DNA of 15,582 nucleotides from Vairimorpha apis BRL 01 (taxonomy: Eukaryota > Microsporidia > Nosematidae): NCBI GenBank assembly GCA_000447185.1, contig KE647059.1:1-15582 (forward strand). Reading direction: 5' to 3'. The position numbers and the translations under genes were made by a program. Position 1 is the first letter of the stretch. Every line of letters starts with the position of its first letter. A model generated the notes under the pieces. It searched no databases. It was not told where the DNA came from and saw only the letters and a list, made by a program, of their open reading frames with translations. Shown one piece after another: positions 1-9,168 of this stretch.

Positions 1-1572
1 ATATTTAATATAAATATTAATTATTTTTAAATAAAGTAAATTAAAGATAATAATGATTTATTAACTATATAACATATATTAAATTATTTTTAATAAACGA
101 GACTTTACAACTTATTTTATTAACTTAAATTGAATTATTAACCTAAATAAACTATTTTAATTATTTATATAATTTAATTTAAAACTATTAGTATTTAATC
201 ATATTATAATAATCTAACTTATAAATTTTATTTTTTTAAAAAAAAGTTTTTAAACTTAATTTATAAATTTAAGTTTTTAATATTTAACTAATTTTAATTA
301 TTCAGAATTTTAAAATTTTTAAAAATAAACTAATTTTTTTTCATAATAAATTATTTTTTTATTTTTTAGAGTAAATTATAAATTTTCTTGATTTTTTTAT
401 AAAAAATTATCAAAATTCGAAGATTTTCATGAAAATAATTTAAAATTTCAACTTTCAAAACTATTTTTACAAATAATATTTTTAAAAATTTAATAAATGT
501 AAAATTTTTTTTACAAAACATAATTTAAATATAAATTTTTTTTATTGTAATATTATTTTTATAATCAAATTAAGGACATTTTTACCATTAAATATATAAA
601 AAATTAAATTAAATTCTACAGAATATATAAAAATAATGTAATATTTCATTTAATTTAACAAAAACGAAATTAATAAAAGAAATAAACTTAAGTTTTAAGT
701 TTTTAAACATTTTTGAAGTTATAATCTGTTTTTTTTAAATAAAAATTTTATTATTTTATGTTTTTATTTTTAAAATTATGAAAATGTATATATTATTTAT
801 ACAATTTACTATATTTTATAAACTGTATACTGATAAATGATAAAAAAAATTGTTTTATATATGTATTAACTTTAGATCTACTTTATTTAACAGTAATTTC
901 AAATTTTAATTATAAATTTTTTAAATATATTATTTTTATTATACAATAGCTTTCTAATAAAAGAATATTTTTAAAAAATATGATTTGAATTATTCATAAA
1001 TAAAATTTAAAATGTATTATTATATAAGATTATGTAAAATATTTATTTAAAATAAGAAAAATTAAAAAATATTTTATAGACTAAAAAGATTATTTTATTG
1101 TATTTTTTTTATTTAAACTATTCGATTTCATAACTACACAACTATTTTTTTTTTATATTTAGATTTAAATTACACTATTCATTTTTAACAATATTCAATT
1201 TTTTAAATTATAAATCATTAACTATTACTACTATATCATTCTTTTTTTATATACAAGATATTCATTTTTATAAATTCATAAATCATTACTATTACTAATA
1301 TATTAATATTTTTTTAATATATACAACCAAATTCAAATATCAAGTTATTTTTTTTAAATCATAAATTTTAACTATTACTAAGATATATTTTTTTAATCTA
1401 ACCAAATTCATATATCAATCTATTTATTGACTTTTACGCACTATTATATAATTCACTGATTTAATAATTTTTTTTCACAATATAATATTTTTTCATTTTT
1501 TTTTATTCCAATTCATCATAAATTCTATACTATTCTTTCAATTTCACATTTTTAAATCCTCTTGCCGACTTT
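1..1572. other. AT-only spacer with no gene recognised
   Basis: Almost pure A/T with dense stops in all frames. I found no recognisable motif apart from the degenerate tandem repeat listed separately (about 1195-1420). G+C rises abruptly at about 1560, where the helicase pseudogene ends. Confidence 0.6.
1195..1420. repeat. Degenerate tandem repeat, about 3 units of 67-83 bp
   Basis: The core 'actattacta' recurs at 1221, 1288 and 1371, each preceded by 'aaatcat' and followed by a T-run and a 'ta(c/t)a' block. The last two units also share 'aaccaaattca' at 1325 and 1400. Units have drifted by indels. The location just beyond the 3' end of the helicase pseudogene fits subtelomeric satellite-like DNA. 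Function unknown. Confidence 0.5.
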
Positions 1573-3049
1573 TTATTTACCCTTGAACACACCGTACATT
1601 GTACTTTTACTACTACAATTGATTTTACTTAAATTTAATTTATAACAATATGAATGAACAGTCCGGAGTTTCTCTTTGTACTCAACAGATCTATATTCAG
1701 GTATACCAGCACCATCATAGTAGGCATTTAGTATGTCAAAAACTGTCACGAATGACCCTTCTTCATAAACTAAATGGTCCTCTAAAAACCTATTAAATTC
1801 ATCCTCTGCTTGGATAACAGCAGATTTAGCATCTAAAAAGGCTCTAGGTACTGGTACCTTTTTATTCATATAAGTTAATAATAGATTAAAAAAAGCATTC
1901 AAAATTTCTTTTGAAGTTTCAATTGTTTCATAAAGATTAAAATTAATCTTTTTTTCGTTACATTTTCTCGGGTTTTCTACGAATTTCGTAGAAAAGTTTA
2001 AGATAATCAACCTTCGCCATAATGCTTCATCAGCATTACTAAACATAGGCATGTTGTTCATTGCAATAATGAACTTCGTGCTTATCTTAAACGTCTTCAC
2101 ATTATTACAAAAAAGTCCCCTACTACTAACCTCATCATTTCCACATAATCTTTTTAATTATGTTTGTCTTCAAAGAATTAATACTAGGTTCTGCGACAAA
2201 CGCTACTTTTTTGAACTCTAGATCAGACATTGTAGGACTCGGCCCATTAGTAACAGTTGGATCTTGGTTAAAAAAACTAGACGACAAGCTGGTACTAAAT
2301 GGACCTAATGTCTTTGATAGTAATCTTACTAACAAAGACTTTCCATTACTCCCGTGCCCCTTGAAAATAATTAAATTATCATTCGGAAGACTAGAATCAA
2401 GAAGAGAAGCTAACACTGATAAGGTGTATTCCCTCTCTTCAGGATTCTGGAACAAATCAGAAAAAATGCTTTCGATTAATTCAAAATCATTACATTCTGA
2501 GTATTCGTATTGAATACAAAATGAACATAAATCATTTTCTAAATAATTTCTAAATGCATTTATACTAAGATCATACACTCCGTTCAGAAATGGTATAATC
2601 TTAGTATTTTTATCCAATTTGGATTCGAAACTGTTATCAGTAACAGATGTTCGAATGTGGGAAAGCACATTTGCCTGCATGTTTCTACCCCTTGTAAGCT
2701 GTAGAAACATTCCCATAACTTTTGTCAGCCTATTATATCTAGGAACTGACTTGATTAGATTTTTAGCATAGTTAAACTTACTACTAATCATAAATAAAAC
2801 CAGGTCATTAAATGTTTTAGATTTAATGACCCTTTTGTATGTTACTCCTTCTTTCACATACATGTTTTCATTTGAAATGATGAATTTCTTACAATCTTCC
2901 GACTGTAAGAAAACATCAGCAAGAGAAGAGGAACACCTGAATTCTATAAAGTCTTTACAAGCCTCTATACAATTTGCAGGCATATATTCCGAAAAAACTT
3001 CCAATAAGTCTAACCAAGTGCTAGAGTTTATTTCTGCGGAAGTTAACAT
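1573..3049 (-). pseudogene. D5-type SF3 helicase, frameshifted and N-terminally short copy
   Basis: This is a diverged relative of the intact helicase at 9169-11406. The first open frame (3049-2135) aligns with the intact protein from about residue 236. It carries the D5_N-like region and Walker A GHGSNGKS (residues 231-238), followed by a 'FVAEP' Walker B-type block. At about 2141-2146 one base is missing relative to the intact paralog, in the codon just before 'GND'. This gives an immediate TGA at 2135-2137. The frame then resumes without stops to 1573 and contains the SF3 motif C segment ('FIIAMNNMP') and the 'ALWRRL' arginine block. The C terminus is about 20 residues shorter than the paralog's. 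The zinc-knuckle portion has no counterpart, because an in-frame TAA lies 21 nt before the ATG at 3049. The copy probably began as a helicase-only version and then broke. Sequencing error is the alternative explanation for the single frameshift. G+C is visibly higher than in the flanks. Confidence 0.85.
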
Positions 3050-3053
3050 GGGG
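3050..3053 (-). promoter_or_regulatory. CCCC signal directly before the helicase pseudogene ATG
   Basis: On the minus strand the bases immediately before ATG (3049) are tacccc. A CCC or GGG motif within about 10 nt of the start is a documented microsporidian start-proximal signal. The intact helicase has one too (9158-9161). Upstream the sequence is AT-only. Confidence 0.45.
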
Positions 3054-3480
3054 TAAATATAATTTTTTTTTTATAAAATTTTTCGTATATTAAAAAATAA
3101 ATTAAAAAAATTTTTTCTTATGTTTTATTTGTAATAATATTTTAATTAAAACGTTTATTTATTTTTTAATTTAAAAATCTTTTTTTGTTAAAAAATATAA
3201 TATTAGTAAAACAAACTAAAAATAAACAAAATTAGGTTAGTATAAAAAAATTAAAGTTTTTTTGTTGTTATGATATTTTACAAAAAACTGTGAAATAAAA
3301 AAAATTGATTAAATTTTAAAATTTTTTAAAAAAATAAAAATAACAAATCAAAACAAAATTAAATTAAATTTATTAGTGTTATTTTATTATTTATGTAAAA
3401 ATTCAACATAAAAATAAAAATAATTAGTTTTATGTTATGAAATAAAAGAAAAGAAAAGTTACAAATTTTTTAAATTTTAA

Positions 3481-3639
3481 AATTTAATTTAAAAAACCGG
3501 GAAAATTTTGAAAAAAATAAAATAAAAAATCAACATAAACATAAAATTATCAAAGTTTTGTTGTTAATTATGTAAAAAAGTTATGTTTTTTATAGTTTTT
3601 ATAATTTAATTTAAAAAACCGGGAAATTTTTGAAAAAAA
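3481..3639. repeat. 37-bp direct repeat pair, 122 bp apart
   Basis: 3481-3517 and 3603-3639 share 'aatttaatttaaaaaaccgg' followed by gaaa(a/t)ttttgaaaaaaa, with one mismatch in 37 bases. The intervening sequence has fainter echoes further left ('aaagttttgttgtta' near 3555 and 'aaagtttttttgttgtta' near 3254), so this may be the best-preserved pair of an eroding array with a period near 120 bp. Confidence 0.6.
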
Positions 3640-3824
3640 AAGTATAAATAAAAATTGTGAAAACAACCCCCATTTATAATGTGGTGCTAAGTAAAATAAT
3701 CAGGAGCAGGAGATGATGAAGAGAGAATCACTATGAAAAAAAATATAATATTAGATAAAAAATTGTGAATGTAAGATTAATGATATACTATATTATTATA
3801 ATATAACAATATTATTTTATGATT

Positions 3825-4620
3825 GGAGGCTTTTGTTTAAATTTATCAAAATTCTTAAGTTTATAAATAAATGAAATAGATAGTTTTGAACTTATAGTGA
3901 ATGTAGATTAATACAAATCAAAGATTTTATTTATTGATAAATTATATTTAAGAAATTTTTTTAAATATTAATTATTAATATAATATTTATATAATGTTCA
4001 AATGAGATCTTAAATTTTATTTCTTTGAATATAAATTTAAATAGTAGGTTACATGTTAAAAAAATAGAATTATAAAAGATTTGATAATTTTAATATTGTT
4101 AATATGCTTTAATATTATAGATTTTTTTAAGTTAATATTTTATGAGTATTTAAACACAGAAACAACAAACTGAAATAGAAATTTAGTATATTTAAAAATA
4201 AAAATAGAGTTATAATTACGTTTTATTAAAATTGAAAACTAATTTACAAGAGATAAAAATTTACATCAAGATATCTTAACTTTGTATACTAGAATTAAAT
4301 AGATATATGAACAAAGATTAGAATCAAATCTTTAATTATAATTCATATGATAACAATAAATTAAATTCATTACAAAAAATAGAATATAAAAAGATATTAG
4401 TTTTTTACAATTGTTAAAAATGATATAAAAAAATAAATTGTTTAACCACATAAATTTTGATACATATTGAGAAGATTTATATTACCGAGGTAAGATTAAA
4501 AAGATGATATTTTTAAATCATGTTTACTGTAAATAAGTGTTTATTTGTAAAATAGATACTGTGATAACTATAGTAAAGAATTAATTTTTGATTTGAAATA
4601 AATTAATACTTAGTTAGATC
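3825..4620 (+). pseudogene. Decayed leucine-rich-repeat-like gene
   Basis: There is no long ORF, but the plus strand reads as protein-like pieces broken by stops and frame changes. Near 3825 it gives GGFCLNLSKFLSL, stop, INEIDSFELIVNVD, stop. Near 4027 it gives ILNFISLNINLNSRL and HVKKIEL. Near 4221-4414, in a single frame with two internal stops, it gives VLLKLKTNLQEIKIYIKIS, LCILELNRYMNKD and NNKLNSLQKIEYKKI. Near 4436 it gives KNKLFNHINFDTY, stop, EDLYYRGKIKKMIF. The spacing of Leu/Ile and the NLxxLxxI-type segments resemble leucine-rich repeats and the end of the LRR-type gene at 8285-8995. The original start is not recognised. The reading is by eye and the family assignment tentative. 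Boundaries are approximate. Confidence 0.4.
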
Positions 4621-4659
4621 AATTCACTATTTATTATTTGTCTATATAATGAAATTGTA

Positions 4660-4905
4660 TTATATATGATATATTATGCTATTTGTTTTTTTTGTTACAG
4701 ATATTATATTGTTTTGTACATAAATTAAATGATTGATAACTTTAGCTGGAATATGCATTTTAATAAAATAATAACCACTTTTTTTAGATAAGTATAATTG
4801 TTGAATATTTAATAATAATGATTTTTTTATAGGATTTAATTTCGAGTTGTAACATAAAATTTGAATTCTTAGTTTGTGTTTATAAAAAAACAAGATAAGC
4901 CTTTG
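4660..4905 (-). pseudogene. Unidentified ORF remnant
   Basis: An open frame of about 82 codons runs from a TAA near 4910 to a stop at 4660. It has no ATG near its beginning; the first in-frame ATG begins 'MHIPAKVINHL'. The translation (for example LLNIQQLYLSKKSGYYFIK) has a mixed, protein-like composition rather than the Lys/Asn/Ile/Phe monotony of random AT-rich DNA. I could not align it to the other families here. It is convergent with the decayed LRR-like gene on the plus strand. It could be the 3' part of a lost gene or a chance frame. Confidence 0.25.
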
Positions 4906-5079
4906 TATTTTTTTTTATAATTTTTTTATTTTTTAATTAATATTTTTCATCTTTTTAATAATTTCAATTTGTTATATTACTTTTTAATATGTAATTTTTA
5001 TATTTTTTAGTTAATATATTACCTATTCTACTTTAATTTTTAAAAAATTTATTTCTATTTACATTGCATATTATTTATT

Positions 5080-6132
5080 ATTCATCTCAAAATATCTTTC
5101 AATAATTTTTTAACGATAGATATATATTTCTCAGGTTAAAATATGAAAGTGACTATATATTAAAAAATTTTTCATACCAATTAAATCATAATAATTTTTA
5201 TCTATGATAAACCTATGCAGAAATGTTAAAACATAATATGATCTTGGTATATCATCATTAGAAAATCTATATCAAATAATGACTGAAATCCTAACACAAA
5301 CAAACTTTAAATTTTAGATACATTTATTTTATAAAATACATCTTCATAAGTAATATTATTTTCAATGATAAAAAATGTATTAGTTTTTTTTCTTAATAAT
5401 TTTAAAAAATTCTTTTTAAATTATGATTTTTAAAATATTTGATTTGTATATCTGTTCTATAAATGTTTGTTAATAGTTGGTGTTATTAATTTTAACTTTA
5501 ATATTCTTACTTGTTATTTTATTTGTTTCTTTAATAAGAAAATTAATTTGTTTTTCATTATATGGAATGTAATTTGCTATGATTTTAACTATATATATAA
5601 ATGATTCTGTAGTGTCTATATTTTTCAAATTTATTTCAATATCATAAATATTATATTCAAAAAATCTTTTATCTTTAGATGTATCATTGATATTGATATC
5701 TTGAAATGAATATGTGTTTTCTAATCGTCTAAATTTTGCACTTAAATTTATTGGTTCATCTTTATCATTTGCTCTTTTGTTTAATATTTTAGACGAAGCC
5801 ATCTTTGATTCCAAAATTTTATTATCAATATTAAAATTCTAATTATTATCTTTTTCAAATGAAGATAATTTATTTACATTGAAATTTACAATATCTGTGT
5901 AATTTTTAATTTCATTTTCTAATATAATTTTTGATTGATCTAATTCAATAAATGTAAATTTATTATTAAAATTTTTCATATTTACATCTGTAATATTAGA
6001 TGTACAAATTATTTTAAACAATATGATTATGAAATTATTTAACCAAAACATACAATTAAAATATTTTTGTTTTATATATTTATATATTGATTTTTTAAAA
6101 TTTAGATGTTTTAATTTGTAAAAATTTAACAT
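5080..6132 (-). pseudogene. Family-X copy A (hydrophobic N terminus, EPINLS motif), broken
   Basis: This is a member of an unnamed family with at least four copies in the window (A-D). The start is ATG at 6132. About 35 residues of basic/aromatic lead are followed by a hydrophobic stretch (MFWLNNFIIILFKIICTS), a likely signal peptide or signal anchor. After 97 codons there is an in-frame TAG (5839-5841). The same frame reopens at once, with an internal ATG at 5802, and carries KRANDKDEPINLSAKFRR. It ends at TAA 5470-5472. Beyond that, shifted frames still match the C-terminal block of copies B and D: 'ITYEDVFYKIN', 'LFVLGFQSLFDIDF' (about 5345-5245) and 'IPRSYYVLTFLHRF' (about 5255-5205). The gene is therefore broken by at least a nonsense codon, further stops and two frameshifts. 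Function unknown. If once expressed, the N terminus suggests a secreted or membrane protein. Confidence 0.6.
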
Positions 6133-6674
6133 ATTATAGTTTAAGAATATTAAAAATCTATATATTTGATTTTATTTTTTAATAAAATATCAGATTTTAA
6201 ATGTGATATTGATCATAAAATCAATAAACTAATTTATAATAAGAATTTAAAAATACAAATAATTTTTAAAATAGGTATTTTTATAAATAATTTATCTATT
6301 TCAAATAATTTTAATAGTGATTTTTTAAGAACCTGAATTAATATGTTTACGATTTAAAAAAACATATATAGTTCTAACATTAAAAGATAAATTTTATATA
6401 AAAATTTTTATTAAATGTTAAAAAAAAATTAATCTTTATATCAACATCATTTTAATTTACATATCTCAAAAATAAAATTAATAAATTAATTTTATAACTT
6501 ATAAAAAATATATTGAAAGATTACTATTAATAAAATATATATTATAAATGAATTTTATTTTTAGAAAATTATTATGCTAAATATTTATTCTAAACAATTT
6601 GCATTTTGTTATTACGATTAAATCAATTAAATAATGTAAAAATAATAATTCTGTTTCTTTTGATTTTAATAGTT
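6133..6674. other. AT-rich spacer between copies A and B
   Basis: Dense stops on both strands. I found no motif of the LRR or family-X type and no structural signal. It separates the 3' end of copy B from the 5' end of copy A; both point leftward. Confidence 0.5.
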
Positions 6675-7907
6675 TTAATATTTTATAGTCAATGTTGTAT
6701 TCATCGAAATATATACATGATAAATTATATTATAATCATCATTTTTAACAAGTTCTTTGTATAAATATTTATTAATTGTTCTAGTTTTGTAAAATCTGGG
6801 ATACGTAAGAATAATTTGTAATAATTTTTCATACCAATCTATACAGAAATGCATCTTTTCGTGCAAATAGACATATAAAAAAGTAATAACATAAACAAAT
6901 CTTGGAAATAAATATTTTAAATCCTCATTAAATAAATTATTTATACCTAAAATTAAAATAATTTTCATATTTTTATCTGTAATGCTATTTATTGTTTTAA
7001 TACAATATTTAAATATATCATAAAATGTTATCATCTTTGTGTTTATATAGATATAAAAAGATCCTAATTTGGCGTATAATTTTTGAAATATTTTATCTGT
7101 ATCATATTTTCTATAGTATGTTGTAATTAAAATATTATTTATAGATGTAAATTTATCTTCATCCAAAGATTTATTTTTGAGAAAATCTTAATTTAATATT
7201 TTATTTGTTATATTTAAAAAATTAATAATTTTATCTTCATAATTTTGAGATACTGTTAAATTTGTAGATATATCCTGAAGTTATTTTTCTATATTAAAAT
7301 ATTTATTCGCATTTTCTAGAGCATTAATTAAATCTTGTTCAATAATACTAAATAACTCAATAAAAACTACTGATTTTGTTAAATTACAATAGTTTCAGTT
7401 AAAGAACTTTTATCATTTGAAAAGTATTGATTAAATATTTTGTTTGTATTGATATGTAATATTTTTGAATAATATTCTTCTAAAATAATATTTTTAAATT
7501 TATTTTAATTTTTTATTCATATTATTAATGTATTTATTATTTATATCTGTGATGGAAAAAATTATTTTTATTGAATATGTCTAAATGTGAATGTACTTTA
7601 TCATGATAATTAAAATCACTAATATTTTTAATATTGTTTAAATTCATACTTAAATTATAACATTTATACTTATTATACATTTCAGTAATATTATTATCAT
7701 TTAGATATTTATCCTTCTATTAATAATCATTAAAAAGTGTAATTTTTATCTTGACATGGTAAAACTAAATTTTGATCTGTTAATAAATCAATATTCAATT
7801 TTAATTTTTTATTTAATTTGTTAAGGTTAATAAAAAATATAAATTGATAACACTTTCTAACAAAGATTTTTTATTTTTGTTAAAAGAATATTTAAATTAA
7901 ATTTCAT
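6675..7907 (-). pseudogene. Family-X copy B, broken by several stops and frameshifts
   Basis: The best-preserved part is the C-terminal block: an open frame at 6675-7166 containing 'FYDIFKYCIKTINSI', 'ILILGINNL', 'FPRFVYVITFLYVYLHEK' and 'CIDWYEKLLQ'. That frame opens with a TTG, not ATG. It continues upstream in the same frame through two in-frame TAA codons (about 7189 and 7282) into 'VVFIELFSIIEQDLINALEN', which matches copy D ('FIHLYNILQDDLYNIIKG'). Further upstream, shifted frames give 'FKNIILEEYYSKILHINTNK', then 'YNKYKCYNLSMNLNNI', an eroded counterpart of the EPINLS motif. Next comes 'LLTDQNLVLPCQDKNYTF' and a hydrophobic lead (LLESVINLYFLLTL). A possible ATG lies at 7907. This copy shows the family's full domain order, with at least five disabling lesions. 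Confidence 0.6.
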
Positions 7908-8284
7908 AATTATAATTTTTTAAATTCTAGATCATTTAAACAATTATATAATTTTAAATATTTATCAAATAAAAAATTATTAAATGTTTTTTAAATTTTT
8001 ATTTAGTAATTAATTTTTCCTGCATTTTTAATATATATATGATAAATCTTGAAATAAAATTAAAAATTTAAAAACTTGATTTTAAAATACTTGTTAATGA
8101 AAAATAAAAATATCTAAAATTATTTTTATTTTTTAATCATATTAAATCATTTTTATAAAATTACTTTCAAATAATCTTGAAATATATGTAAAATTTTATA
8201 TTTTATAAAATTAATTTTTTATTGATTTTATCATTTTTATTATTGATCATGTAATATTTAAAAATCTAAACATATTAAATTTAA
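7908..8284. other. AT-rich spacer upstream of two divergent genes
   Basis: This is the divergent 5' region between copy B (minus) and the LRR-type gene (plus). It holds one protein-like minus-strand fragment at about 8000-7925 (KTFNNFLFDKYLKLYNCL...), which faintly resembles 'CFNNFLNFQKE' of the LRR-type gene. It is probably a remnant. No other signal was found. Confidence 0.35.
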
Positions 8285-8995
8285 ATGTTTAATCAGAACC
8301 AAAAACACTCTTTTGTAAATTTTAAATTTATTTTTTGTATATTTATCTATTACATTTTTTGTTCTAAAGATGATAAAATTGATCTTATTCAATTAACATC
8401 TATACAAAAGATAAGTTTAGATAAAATGTTAGATGAAATTTACCCTGAATACAAATTGACAACTTATCTTGTTGATCCTATCAATTTAAACATGTGTTAT
8501 TTGTTTATTGAAAATACTCTTTCAAAAGAAATTAAACATTATACTATATTTTTAAATGATGAAAAATCTTTGCAAATAGTAAAAAATAAAATTTTTTGTG
8601 ATAATATACTAGTAAATTCAAAATTTGATAAATGTTTCAATAATTTTTTAAACTTTCAAAAAGAAATTTATGAATTTAAATTCAAACCGATACAATTTCA
8701 TATCGTCAAATATAATGATATATTGAAAATTATTTATAGCAATCTACTAATGATAGTTCATAATGTTGATAAAACTAATTTAGTAAAATTCAACTTACAT
8801 TTAAATACTGAATTGTATCAATTTAAAACTATATATTCTATGTTAAATAATTTAAATATCATACTATCAATAAGTTTTCAACTAAAAAATTCAAATATTT
8901 CAATTTTAAATCCACCATTATATAATTTAACAAACTTAAAAAAATTGGAAATATTAATAACTGATAGGATGTTTAATTGTAATAATTTAGGTTAG
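8285..8995 (+). CDS. Secreted leucine-rich-repeat-type protein, 3'-truncated at telomeric repeats
   Basis: ATG at 8285, 236 codons. Residues about 1-27 form a basic/polar lead plus hydrophobic core (FVNFKFIFCIFIYYIFCSK), a good signal peptide or signal anchor. The middle is Lys/Asn/Ile-rich with scattered cysteines. The last about 60 residues are Leu-rich with LRR-like spacing (LYNLTNLKKLEIL). Microsporidia carry expanded families of secreted LRR proteins, often subtelomeric, so a role at the host interface is plausible but inferred. The frame ends at a TAG lying inside the TTAGG array, directly after 'NCNNL', so the stop codon is supplied by telomeric repeat and the repeat domain is cut off. 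The frame is otherwise uninterrupted. The sequence before the ATG is ttaaatttaa, close to the AAATTT-type signal reported in microsporidia; there is no CCC motif. It could equally be a dead 5' fragment. Confidence 0.6.
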   Translation: MFNQNQKHSFVNFKFIFCIFIYYIFCSKDDKIDLIQLTSIQKISLDKMLDEIYPEYKLTTYLVDPINLNMCYLFIENTLSKEIKHYTIFLNDEKSLQIVKNKIFCDNILVNSKFDKCFNNFLNFQKEIYEFKFKPIQFHIVKYNDILKIIYSNLLMIVHNVDKTNLVKFNLHLNTELYQFKTIYSMLNNLNIILSISFQLKNSNISILNPPLYNLTNLKKLEILITDRMFNCNNLG

Positions 8996-9011
8996 GTTAG
9001 GTTAGGTTAGG
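8987..9011 (+). repeat. Telomeric-type (TTAGG)5 array
   Basis: Five perfect TTAGG units, abruptly joined on the left to the LRR-type coding sequence and on the right to eight T's. TTAGG is the insect-type telomere repeat and is also reported in microsporidia. An internal array of this kind marks a former chromosome end, a telomere-healing or fusion scar, or an element that inserted into telomeric repeat. Confidence 0.85.
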
Positions 9012-9044
9012 TTTTTTTTAATAAAAAATTAAATAAATAGAGAC

Positions 9045-9065
9045 AGGTTAGTACTATCCTAACCT
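9045..9065. repeat. Short inverted repeat built from telomere-like units
   Basis: AGGTTAG (9045-9051) and CTAACCT (9059-9065) are perfect 7-bp inverted arms around a 7-nt loop. The right arm belongs to CCTAACCTAA (9058-9067), an inverted two-unit telomere-like repeat 34 nt after the array. It lies in the 5' flank of the helicase gene, 102-111 nt before the ATG. It could be a fold-back end of the element or a fusion scar. No function can be assigned. Confidence 0.5.
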
Positions 9066-9157
9066 AAGAGTTTACCTCGACATTGTACGTTTCCCTACGT
9101 TCAGTTATTTAATTTATTTTATCCCGCCATTTAAAAATAAAAACTAATCAGGCGATA

Positions 9158-9161
9158 CCCC
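9158..9161 (+). promoter_or_regulatory. CCCC start-proximal signal of the helicase gene
   Basis: The sequence is gatacccctaaaacgATG, with CCCC seven bases before the start. This matches the microsporidian CCC-like signal. An AT-rich stretch (tttaaaaataaaaac, about 9131-9145) just upstream could act as a TATA-like element. It supports the ATG at 9169 as the true start. Confidence 0.45.
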
Positions 9162-9168
9162 TAAAACG

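Larger units (their letters stand above)
3050..3824. other. AT-rich spacer with short repeats and a small G-rich patch
   Basis: No gene recognised. The spacer holds a telomere-like TTAGGTTAG at 3232-3240, the direct repeats at 3481 and 3603, and a patch at about 3661-3735 that is less AT-rich than its surroundings (runs such as aacccccat and aggagcaggag) but has only very short open frames. Confidence 0.5.

Noticed and set aside
2160..3056. Plus-strand open frames at 2160-2513 and 2826-3056
   Set aside because: They lie antisense within the helicase pseudogene, whose minus-strand translation has clear family motifs. They are shadows.
9012..9019. T8 directly after the TTAGG array, as the poly(A) tail of a minus-strand telomere-targeted non-LTR retroelement (SART/TRAS type)
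   Set aside because: No reverse transcriptase or other retroelement coding is present, and T-runs of this length are common throughout the window.
9068..9168. tRNA- or RNA-gene-like sequence in the G+C-richer helicase 5' flank
   Set aside because: No cloverleaf arms or A/B box pair could be built; the flank is better explained as the gene's leader.
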